Positions 1 through 5,130 of a stretch of DNA of 5,130 nucleotides are shown in pieces (the first letter of the stretch is position 1; the number at the start of each line of letters is the position of its first letter). The stretch spans positions 1-5,130 of the forward strand of contig JALSPH010000016.1 in the NCBI GenBank assembly GCA_026986055.1, in the 5' to 3' direction. A program made the translations under genes and the position numbers. The DNA comes from Campylobacterales bacterium. Its GTDB lineage: Bacteria > Campylobacterota > Campylobacteria > Campylobacterales > Hydrogenimonadaceae. Below the pieces are notes generated by a model. The model was not told the DNA's origin. It saw only the letters and a list, made by a program, of their open reading frames with translations, and made no database searches.

Positions 1-173
1 ACTTCCCCTATATTGGAAAGCTCCGGAAAGATGACTCTCTCTCCGATAGCTTCTACCTTTAGCTCGACTCTCTCCCCCGATATCACGGGATTCTCGTCAA
101 CCGTCGCTTTTACCGAGCCAAAAAGCGGCAGAATAGTCAAAAGAGCGATAAAAAACCTACCACGGTTTGACAT
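1..173 (-). CDS. batD: BatD family protein, N-terminal part (cut by window edge)
   Basis: Only the first 57 codons are in the window; the gene continues past the left edge. The ATG at 173-171 follows a perfect AGGAGG at 180-185 with a 6-base spacer. The protein begins MSNRGRFF and then has a hydrophobic stretch (about residues 7-20), ending in a probable signal peptidase site after Val-Lys-Ala (residue 23). The mature start, TVDENPVISGERVELKV, and the following VIFPEL resemble the beta-rich N-terminus of BatD ('oxygen tolerance') proteins, which commonly open with a 'V..N.v..ge.v.l.v' strand pattern. BatD proteins are secreted and usually anchored at the inner membrane by a C-terminal helix, which lies outside the window. 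The start codon lies 17 bp inside the end of the preceding BatB-BatC gene, so translation is probably coupled. The position as last known gene of a bat operon supports the call; the identification rests on this short stretch and on context. Confidence 0.8.
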   Translation of the reverse strand, partial: MSNRGRFFIALLTILPLFGSVKATVDENPVISGERVELKVEAIGERVIFPELSNIGE

Positions 174-1791
174 TTCGATCCTCCTGTGGCGGCGTCAACG
201 GATAGAGTTTCGATTTTATAGGCTGTTTTTCTATAAGGTGCATCCACTTCCTCTCCTCCGAAAGGCTCAGTTCTCTCGGTTTGGCACTGCCTTTTTGCAT
301 TCCTGGCTTCACCCCTTTTTCACTCGAGGCACTCGAACTCTCCCCGCCCTTTCTCTCTTTACTCTCTTCATCCTCTCCTTTGCCGCCCTCTCCCCTCTTT
401 CGACGCTTCTCTTTCATCAACTTCAGAACAAGTTCCAGGTTTGCCTTGGCATCTTCATCTTCACCCATCTCAAGCACCCTCCTATATAGCTCCACTCCCT
501 TTTGAAGATCTCCCATCTTGACGTAACAGTTGGCCATTCCGTAAAGCTTGGCCATCTCCAACTCCTTATTTCCCGTGACTATTTTCCCGTAAGCACTCAA
601 AGCTTTAGCGTATTGGCCTCTTTTATAGTAGCTTGCAGCCAGATCGAACCAAACTTCGTTTCCTGGAGAGTTTCGACTAAGCTTCTCAAACAGCTCGCTG
701 CTTTTTTTATAATCTTTTGCTTCATACGCTTCGTTAGCCTTTTTTATAAGCGTAAAGTCAAAGATACCGGCTTTGAGATCGGGAGCACCCAAAAAAAGAA
801 GAGCGCCAAAGGGCAAGAGAGCACTCATGCCTCTTCTTGCACCGAAAGAGAAGAGTGCAAAAGGGAGTATCATAACTGCAATCGCCAATGGGTAGTAAAA
901 GAGCTCGATCCGCTCATGAACTACTCTTTCATACACCTCTTTTTCTCTGCTCTTTTTGAAATGCTCTAATATTTCACGCTCATCCACATCCGAAATAGTA
1001 GCCTCCACATATATGCCGCCGCTATTTATAGCGGGCTCTTTTAGAGCAGTGTTGGCACGACTCACCACGACATTTGCATCTTCATCTTTTAGCAGTTTAC
1101 CTTCGCCGACTTTGACCGGAGCGCCTCTATGGCTTGCAACCATCCATACAGAAAGCTCCATTTCGCTCTTTTTCAATATCTCTTCGACCCTTTTCATATC
1201 TTTTTCGTTACCGCCGTCGGTTACCAACAAGAGCTTTTTTGTATCACTTTTTGAAAGAAGCCTGAGCGCCCCTTCAAGAGCCGACGAGATATCGGTCCCC
1301 TCTATAGAAAGAGTTTGCGGCTCCAATCTTTCAAGCAAAAAGATAAGAGTCTCTCTATCTTGCGTCAAAGGTGCCACGATAAAGGAGGCGGAGGTGAAAC
1401 CTATGATGCCGATACGTCCTACAGGCAGCTTCGGAAGAATATCTTTCAGTTTCTGTTTTGCAAAAGTGAGTCTGTCCGGGTAGAAGTCTGCCGCCTTCAT
1501 CGAACGAGAAAGATCAAGAGCTATAACCAAGTCTGCACCACCGCTCTTTACGATCTTTTCACCCTTCTCGATAACGGGCTGAGCAAGCGCCAAAGTCATA
1601 AACAAAAAGGCAACGAAAGAGAGTGTGTTGTGCCCGTTTCTTCCAAGGGAATCCCCCTCGATTTTAAGCCTCTCAAGCACCTCTTTAGAAAAGACCCTCT
1701 CGAGTCTGTCCCTGTTTGTAGATATTAGATAAAAAAGCAGAGCTGCAGGAATCAGCATCAGATAGATAAATTCAGGATAGAGAAACTTCAC
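157..1791 (-). CDS. batB: BatB-BatC fusion: VWA domain membrane protein with C-terminal TPR repeats
   Basis: A 544-residue protein starting with GTG (AGGAG at 1798-1802, 6-base spacer; 4-bp GTGA overlap with batA). Order of parts: membrane helix (about 7-24), basic loop, membrane helix (56-73), VWA domain (about 86-280), two closely spaced helices (297-316 and 322-338) separated by a short GARR turn, about three TPR units (352-377, 380-409, 414-446), a charged Lys/Glu/Ser/Gly linker (about 460-505), and a tail with LSLSEERKW and KSKLYPLTP (508-534). The metal site (MIDAS) is complete: DLSRS at 93-97, Thr166 and Asp192 in TDGG. In Bacteroidetes, BatB (VWA) and BatC (TPR) are separate genes; here they are one frame. 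VWA and TPR domains are protein-binding, so a scaffold or client-binding role is inferred. Positive-inside reasoning puts both VWA and TPR parts in the periplasm. The family call is firm; the exact function is unknown. Confidence 0.92.
   Translation of the reverse strand: MKFLYPEFIYLMLIPAALLFYLISTNRDRLERVFSKEVLERLKIEGDSLGRNGHNTLSFVAFLFMTLALAQPVIEKGEKIVKSGGADLVIALDLSRSMKAADFYPDRLTFAKQKLKDILPKLPVGRIGIIGFTSASFIVAPLTQDRETLIFLLERLEPQTLSIEGTDISSALEGALRLLSKSDTKKLLLVTDGGNEKDMKRVEEILKKSEMELSVWMVASHRGAPVKVGEGKLLKDEDANVVVSRANTALKEPAINSGGIYVEATISDVDEREILEHFKKSREKEVYERVVHERIELFYYPLAIAVMILPFALFSFGARRGMSALLPFGALLFLGAPDLKAGIFDFTLIKKANEAYEAKDYKKSSELFEKLSRNSPGNEVWFDLAASYYKRGQYAKALSAYGKIVTGNKELEMAKLYGMANCYVKMGDLQKGVELYRRVLEMGEDEDAKANLELVLKLMKEKRRKRGEGGKGEDEESKERKGGESSSASSEKGVKPGMQKGSAKPRELSLSEERKWMHLIEKQPIKSKLYPLTPPQEDRNVKPW
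180..185 (-). promoter_or_regulatory. Ribosome binding site of batD
   Basis: AGGAGG on the minus strand, 6 bases before the ATG at 173-171. It is the strongest Shine-Dalgarno match in the window and lies inside the coding sequence of the upstream gene. It fixes the batD start even though this makes the two genes overlap by 17 bp. Confidence 0.8.
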
Positions 1792-2687
1792 GTTTCACTC
1801 CTGTTTAAGAGAAAAAGGTATACCAGTAGCGACATCGCCGCTACAAAAAGAGGATAGCTGAAAAGATACTCTCTCTTTGTAACAGGTTGCTGCTTGAGTA
1901 AAGAGGGTTCGAGCTTGTCGATAGCTTCATATACCTTTTTAAGCATTTTAGGATCGCTTGCCGAAAAAAACTTGCCGCCGCTAGAAGCTGCCAACTCTTT
2001 CAATATTTCAGGGTCATAATCACCCGGGCGGCCGACTCCGATAGTATATAGTTTCACACCATACTCTTTTAGCAACTTCTTTGCTACCTGAAGAGGAATT
2101 TTACCGGCTGTATTGCGTCCATCGGTCAACAAAACCACAACTTTCGTTTTTGCATCGGAATTTTTCAAAAGCTTCGTCGCCATGGCAAGAGCGTCGTATA
2201 TTGCCGTCCTTTCTCCGGCCATACCCACTTTAAGGTACGGAACCATCTTGGCAACCATCTCATGATCGAACGTTACAGGAGAGGCGACATAGGCAAACTC
2301 TCCAAAAACTACAAGGGCAAGCCTGTCTCTCTCTCTCTTTTCTATAAACTCCTTCAAAATCTTTTTAAGCGCTTCGAACTTCTTCTCTCTGGTCAATATC
2401 GAGAACTCCTCATCCATAGAGCGGCTGGCATCTATGACAAGAACCATATCTCTTCCCGGCTCAAGAGTCGGAGTCATCTCTTTTGTCACAACAGGCGAAG
2501 CGAGAGCCACAACCGCTCCCGTAACGGCCATCCACTTAAACGCCTCAATCACACTCCCTTTGCGGGAAAATTTTCCAATAAGCCCGATACGTGGAAAATA
2601 GAGCATATCGAGCCTTAGCGGACACCTTTTTTGACAAAAGAGAAAGAGTAAAATGGCTAGTAGTACCCAAGGGTGCTCAAAGTGCAT
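1788..2687 (-). CDS. batA: BatA-type VWA domain inner-membrane protein
   Basis: A 299-residue protein with a membrane helix at about 5-19, a basic loop, a second helix at 50-64, a VWA domain (about 80-260) and a C-terminal helix (277-295). The metal ion-dependent adhesion site is intact: DASRS at 86-90, Thr161 (in ERTAIYDAL) and Asp189 (in LLTDGRN). The size and helix-helix-VWA-helix layout are those of BatA proteins. The loop between the first two helices is rich in Lys/Arg, so it should face the cytoplasm and the VWA domain the periplasm (inference). The likely role is metal-dependent binding of a partner in a complex served by the MoxR ATPase. The ATG overlaps the end of the upstream small gene by 11 bp. 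No strong Shine-Dalgarno is visible (only a weak GAG about 10 bases upstream), so initiation probably depends on ribosomes finishing the previous gene. A CX3C pair (Cys18, Cys22) sits at the end of helix 1. Confidence 0.93.
   Translation of the reverse strand: MHFEHPWVLLAILLFLFCQKRCPLRLDMLYFPRIGLIGKFSRKGSVIEAFKWMAVTGAVVALASPVVTKEMTPTLEPGRDMVLVIDASRSMDEEFSILTREKKFEALKKILKEFIEKRERDRLALVVFGEFAYVASPVTFDHEMVAKMVPYLKVGMAGERTAIYDALAMATKLLKNSDAKTKVVVLLTDGRNTAGKIPLQVAKKLLKEYGVKLYTIGVGRPGDYDPEILKELAASSGGKFFSASDPKMLKKVYEAIDKLEPSLLKQQPVTKREYLFSYPLFVAAMSLLVYLFLLNRSET
1798..1802 (-). promoter_or_regulatory. Ribosome binding site for the GTG start of the BatB-BatC gene
   Basis: AGGAG on the minus strand, 6 bases before GTG at 1791-1789, lying within the last codons of batA. 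It supports the GTG start, whose GTGA overlaps the batA stop codon by four bases. Confidence 0.75.
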
Positions 2688-3078
2688 CTTTTGTCATCTC
2701 GATAAAAAGTTTCATAAATCGTTTCGTCTCTTCATCCAAAGCAGGAACACTCTTTTTGTATTTAAAGCGCTCCAATCTGGGTAACAGTTGCGCCATAATC
2801 TCTTGCTGTCTCTTCTCTTTTGCAAGAAGCCTGCCGTACCTGGTCATTATGTAGGCAGCCTTTTTGGCATCGTCATAATCGATCTTTTCAAGCCTTCTTA
2901 GCCACTCTATCCTTGGATCTTTTTTTCTGCTCTCTTGCCACCGACGCCACCCAAATATTGCCAAGGCTACTACAACCAAAAAAGTGATCGCACTTAGTGC
3001 CAAAAACTGATATATAGAGAGATCCGGTATAGGAAGAAGCGGCTTTATATCGCGAATCGGAATATCTGCAGGATTCAA
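2677..3078 (-). CDS. Small single-pass membrane protein of the bat operon (DUF4381-like)
   Basis: A 133-residue protein. Residues 1-24 hold a proline-rich segment (PIRDIKPLLPIPDL), followed by one strong membrane helix (about 25-44) and then a basic stop-transfer stretch (RRWQESRKK). The rest (about 55-133) is a charged, probably helical domain. The basic residues after the helix predict the N-terminus outside and the C-terminal domain in the cytoplasm, where it could contact the ATPase or the DUF58 protein. Genes between DUF58 and batA in bat operons commonly encode DUF4381 proteins with this size and layout; the assignment rests on position, the 'DI..L..P' N-terminus and the single helix, not on a profile hit. 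The start is TTG at 3078-3076, overlapping the DUF58 stop by four bases (TTGA), with AGGAG six bases upstream. The end overlaps batA by 11 bp. Function unknown. Confidence 0.85.
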   Translation of the reverse strand: MNPADIPIRDIKPLLPIPDLSIYQFLALSAITFLVVVALAIFGWRRWQESRKKDPRIEWLRRLEKIDYDDAKKAAYIMTRYGRLLAKEKRQQEIMAQLLPRLERFKYKKSVPALDEETKRFMKLFIEMTKDAL

Positions 3079-3911
3079 TAATGGCTCCTGAAAAGTTTCA
3101 CCATTTTTGCAAACGGGTCATCATCCGTATAGACTTTTACAAATCTTACTCTATGTTTGTTCAAGTGTCTGTAGAGGTTTTTGTCGTTTTCGATCACTTT
3201 TGCCCTATAGTTTTTCACACTCTCTTTGGAAAAATATGTCTGAAGAGTCTTGCCGCTCTCGGGATCGACTAGATGAACCTGCCCTAACGGCACGGGATGC
3301 TCTTCGAAACGATCTCTGACAATTACCGCTATAACTTCGTGCCTACGGCTCAAAAGAGCAAGATCGGGCGGCTCGAGAAAATCTCCTATCAAAAAAAGCA
3401 CACTCTTTCTTTTTATCCGCTCAAACAGAGTTCTTGCACCTTCTATATAGTCGGCATGTCTGCCAAGCATCTTCATCGTACCGACACTCTCTACGAATCT
3501 GTTGACTCCAAAAATCCTTTTGGTAGGCTTCTCTACCCTCTCAACACTGCTGCTTACGATAGCACCCGTGAAAAGATCACCGTTCTTTACGGCAGAATAG
3601 CCGACGATTGCCGCAATTTCGGCAACTACATCCTGCTTTATCCTGCTTGTACCGAAAAAGAGCGACCCGCCTGCCATACAGGCAGCCACGACACTCAACT
3701 CTCTCTCTTCATGAAAAAGTTTGACATATGGTTTTTGAAGCTTTGCAGTTATGGTCCAATCTATCTTTCGTATATCGTCGCCGACCTGATACTCTCTAAG
3801 CTCACTAAAGTCATACCCTTCTCCATGAAACGGGGAGGGGTTGTTTCCGATCATCTCCGAAAAGACCTGGCGCTTGGTCTTTATCAGAAGTGTTTTGATT
3901 CGTCTGTTCAC
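3075..3911 (-). CDS. DUF58 domain protein, cytoplasmic partner of the MoxR ATPase
   Basis: A 278-residue protein without membrane helices. The DUF58 signature is clear at residues 30-70: GEGYDFSELREYQVGDDIRK, then IDWTITAK and an EERE motif. DUF58 proteins have a VWA-like fold and are almost always encoded next to MoxR ATPases; the biochemical role is not established. In many relatives the strand after ERE carries a DxSxS metal motif. Here the aligned positions read MAGGS (79-83), so the first Asp and first Ser are lost; a later Asp (Asp177 in LIGDF) remains. It is therefore probably a structural or adaptor member that does not bind metal at this site. The start is GTG at 3911-3909, with AGGG (3918-3921) six bases upstream overlapping the MoxR stop codon; 8 bases separate the two genes. 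The end overlaps the next gene by four bases. Length and start match other short DUF58 proteins. Confidence 0.93.
   Translation of the reverse strand: MNRRIKTLLIKTKRQVFSEMIGNNPSPFHGEGYDFSELREYQVGDDIRKIDWTITAKLQKPYVKLFHEERELSVVAACMAGGSLFFGTSRIKQDVVAEIAAIVGYSAVKNGDLFTGAIVSSSVERVEKPTKRIFGVNRFVESVGTMKMLGRHADYIEGARTLFERIKRKSVLFLIGDFLEPPDLALLSRRHEVIAVIVRDRFEEHPVPLGQVHLVDPESGKTLQTYFSKESVKNYRAKVIENDKNLYRHLNKHRVRFVKVYTDDDPFAKMVKLFRSHY
3085..3089 (-). promoter_or_regulatory. Ribosome binding site for the TTG start of the small membrane protein gene
   Basis: AGGAG on the minus strand, six bases before TTG at 3078-3076, inside the 3' end of the DUF58 gene. It decides in favour of the rare TTG start, because the N-terminus made from there is complete and no ATG lies between the site and the membrane helix. 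Confidence 0.7.
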
Positions 3912-3919
3912 CTTCCGCC

Positions 3920-4867
3920 CTACGGTATAGCTACGCTCTCGAGCACTCTGTCGATTACCATATCGCTGGTTATCTCCTCCGCCTCCGCTTCGTAACTGAG
4001 TATGATACGGTGTCTGAGAACACTTTTGGCGACATATGCTATATCTACTGGAGATACAAAATCTTTTCCTCTAAGATATGCTTGGGCACGACTCGCTTTA
4101 TATAGATCTATGGAGGCTCTTGGGCTGGCACCATACATTATCCACTTCTTTATCGACTCTATGCCGTACTGTTGGGGTTTTCTGGTGGCAAAAACAAGAT
4201 CTATTATATATTTTTCGACTTCTTCGTCTATATGAATTTTTCTGACCTCTTCTTTCATCTGAAAAAGCTCTTCCGTGGAGGCTACTTCGTCGATCTTGCC
4301 GAGTGCATCGTTTGCCACCCTCCTAGCGATCTCGAGCTCCTCTTCAGGAGTGTTGTAGCCGACGACAAGCTTCATCATAAAGCGATCGAGTTGAGCCTCA
4401 GGGAGATTGTAGGCACCCTCCTGCTCGACCGGATTTTGGGTAGCCATGACAAGAAACGGAAGCTCTATCTGGAAACTCTCTTCACCGATAGTGACCTGCC
4501 TCTCTTGCATCACTTCAAGAAGGGCCGACTGCACCTTCGCAGGAGCACGGTTTATCTCGTCAGCAAGGAGAAGGTTTGTAAAAACAGGTCCCCGCTTGAT
4601 CTTGAAAGAGTTGTTTTTAGGGTCGTAAATCTCTGCACCGATAATATCGCTTGGAAGAAGGTCCGGAGTAAACTGTACCCTTTTAAACTTCAAACCAAGG
4701 GCTTTGGAGAGTGCGTTTACGGTAGTGGTTTTTGCAAGACCTGGAACTCCCTCAAGCAAAATATGCCCCTCGCATGCAAGTCCTATAAGAAGACCATCGA
4801 TCATCTTATCTTGACCGACTACAACCTTTTTTATCTCGTTTCTGATTTTCTCTACTAAATTTGCCAT
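3920..4867 (-). CDS. MoxR family AAA+ ATPase
   Basis: A 315-residue AAA+ ATPase with all expected motifs: Walker A GVPGLAKT at 40-47, Walker B LLLADE at 99-104 followed by INRAPAKVQSALLE, sensor 1 ATQNP at 142-146, an arginine-finger region AQLDRF at 158-163 (Arg162), and sensor 2 GASPRAS at 247-252 (Arg250). The helical lid fills the C-terminal third. MoxR ATPases form hexameric rings and act as chaperones or co-factor inserters together with VWA proteins; here the partners are the DUF58, BatA and BatB proteins encoded just downstream. It should be cytoplasmic, with no signal or membrane segment. It is the first gene of the operon. The ATG at 4867-4865 has GGAG at 4873-4876 with a five-base spacer. 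Length is typical for the family and nothing is missing. The client protein cannot be told from this window. Confidence 0.96.
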   Translation of the reverse strand: MANLVEKIRNEIKKVVVGQDKMIDGLLIGLACEGHILLEGVPGLAKTTTVNALSKALGLKFKRVQFTPDLLPSDIIGAEIYDPKNNSFKIKRGPVFTNLLLADEINRAPAKVQSALLEVMQERQVTIGEESFQIELPFLVMATQNPVEQEGAYNLPEAQLDRFMMKLVVGYNTPEEELEIARRVANDALGKIDEVASTEELFQMKEEVRKIHIDEEVEKYIIDLVFATRKPQQYGIESIKKWIMYGASPRASIDLYKASRAQAYLRGKDFVSPVDIAYVAKSVLRHRIILSYEAEAEEITSDMVIDRVLESVAIP

Positions 4868-4872
4868 TTTAT

Positions 4873-4876
4873 CTCC
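4873..4876 (-). promoter_or_regulatory. Ribosome binding site of the MoxR ATPase gene
   Basis: GGAG on the minus strand, five bases before the ATG at 4867-4865. It supports the start at this position, consistent with the MoxR N-terminus (MANLVEKIRNEIKKVVVGQD). Confidence 0.65.
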
Positions 4877-4918
4877 GCATCTACTGAACCATACACTACT
4901 TTAGAGTATTCTCATAAA

Positions 4919-4924
4919 ATTGTA
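4919..4924 (-). promoter_or_regulatory. Candidate -10 box of the bat operon promoter
   Basis: TACAAT on the minus strand, five of six bases of the sigma-70 consensus TATAAT, 51 bases before the MoxR start codon. No TTGACA-like box lies 16-18 bases upstream; instead there is a T run (minus-strand TTTTTT, 4938-4943) in AT-rich DNA. Campylobacterota housekeeping promoters often lack a -35 box, so this is acceptable but not strong evidence. A transcript from here would have a leader of about 45 bases. Confidence 0.4.
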
Positions 4925-4975
4925 TCTCTATTTTGCTAAAAAAGGGGTGGGTTTGTAATGTTAATAGAATTTTGT

Positions 4976-5014
4976 TTTGAAGATATATTAATTTGAAGAA
5001 GGTTAGATTTGAAG
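4976..5014 (-). repeat. Three CTTCAAA direct repeats with exact 16-bp period
   Basis: On the minus strand CTTCAAA occurs at 5014-5008, 4998-4992 and 4982-4976, each start exactly 16 bp from the next; the first two copies extend to CTTCAAAT and are preceded by T. The array lies between the 5S rRNA end and the candidate promoter. The spacing is about one and a half helical turns. Either a protein-binding array or a chance arrangement in AT-rich spacer DNA is possible; no known operator is recognised. Confidence 0.45.
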
Positions 5015-5021
5015 AAACCTC

Positions 5022-5130
5022 CAGCCCGGCACCGACCTACGTTCCCACACCCGAGGGGTGCAGTATTATCAGCGCTGAGGGGCTTGACTTCCGGGTTCGG
5101 TATGGGACCGGGTAGAACCCCCTCGCTATA
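5022..5130 (-). rRNA. rrf: 5S ribosomal RNA, 5' end cut by window edge
   Basis: The minus strand reads as 5S rRNA: the loop C sequence CCATACCGAAC with GGAAGTCAAG after it, then CAGCGCTGATAATACTGC, a GGGTGTGGGAAC stretch and GTAGGTCGGTGCCGGGC, which is the 3' strand of helix I. About 8-10 bases of the 5' end, including the 5' strand of helix I, are beyond the right edge. The exact 3' end is uncertain by a few bases (about 5021-5024). It indicates that a 23S gene, and probably a whole rRNA operon in the same direction, lies to the right. Confidence 0.92.

Noticed and set aside
791..797. Seven-base A run within the BatB-BatC gene, a possible slippage site between VWA and TPR parts.
   Set aside because: It encodes hydrophobic residues of the fourth membrane helix in the open frame, and no slippery heptamer with a downstream structure or alternative product is evident.
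13..969. Open frames on the plus strand (13-489, 281-505, 502-969).
   Set aside because: They lie antisense to the BatB-BatC gene. Their compositions are Ser/Phe/Leu-rich as expected from the complement of Lys/Glu/Arg-rich codons, no domain is recognisable and no good ribosome site precedes them.
2326..2338. Dinucleotide tract (TC on plus, GA on minus, 13 bases) inside batA, a possible phase-variation site.
   Set aside because: The tract is short, encodes a normal Arg/Glu-rich helix (KRERDR) and the frame is intact. Phase-variable tracts are usually longer or homopolymeric G/C.
3297..4858. Long plus-strand frames at 3297-3995 (232 codons) and 4172-4858 (228 codons).
   Set aside because: Both are antisense to the DUF58 and MoxR genes, whose protein motifs are unmistakable. 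The plus-strand products show no family features.
4961..4991. Inverted repeat TTAATA...TATTAA in the spacer upstream of moxR.
   Set aside because: The arms are only six A/T base pairs with a 19-base loop and do not extend, so this is likely chance in AT-rich DNA.
4938..5027. Possible long-range terminator: minus-strand GGGCTGGAGGTTT at the 5S end (5015-5027) against AAACCCACCCC (4944-4954) followed by six T.
   Set aside because: The pairing needs a mismatch and a two-base bulge, and the loop would be about 60 bases. It also uses bases of the 5S 3' end. It is too poor to call an intrinsic terminator, though the T run makes it worth folding by computer.

Overview
The window holds a compact, one-direction (minus-strand) operon of the Bat type (named after Bacteroides 'aerotolerance'; MoxR ATPase plus VWA proteins). 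It lies directly downstream of the 3' end of a ribosomal RNA operon. The 5S rRNA, the domain content and the very tight gene packing would suit a member of the Campylobacterota (a Sulfurimonas/Sulfurovum-like lineage). That assignment is from recall of the family, not from a search, and the genus is not determinable here.

Layout in transcription order (right to left): 5S rRNA 3' part (5130 to about 5022); a 154-bp AT-rich spacer with a candidate promoter and an unexplained 16-bp-period triplet repeat; MoxR-family AAA+ ATPase (4867-3920); DUF58 protein (3911-3075); small single-pass membrane protein, DUF4381-like (3078-2677); BatA-type VWA membrane protein (2687-1788); a BatB-BatC type fusion with VWA, membrane segments and TPRs (1791-157); and the start of BatD with its signal peptide (173 to beyond the left edge). 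All genes are intact except BatD and the 5S, which are cut by the window ends. No mobile element, tRNA, CRISPR array or plus-strand gene is supported.

How the parts fit: the MoxR ATPase and the DUF58 protein have no membrane segments and should be cytoplasmic. The small protein has one membrane segment and a basic tail that should face the cytoplasm. By the positive-inside rule, the VWA domains of BatA and BatB, the TPR part of the fusion, and BatD all fall on the periplasmic side. This suggests an ATP-driven, metal-dependent chaperone or assembly complex spanning the inner membrane. Its client is unknown and is not encoded in the window. The last five genes start 8 bp after, or overlap by 4, 11, 4 and 17 bp, the end of the gene before them. 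Three of the six starts are GTG or TTG, so translation is probably coupled along the operon.

This is a known class of system. The points worth a second look are the degenerate metal site of the DUF58 protein, the BatB-BatC fusion and its C-terminal tail, the spaced repeat upstream of the ATPase, and the lack of a clear terminator between the rRNA operon and the bat genes.
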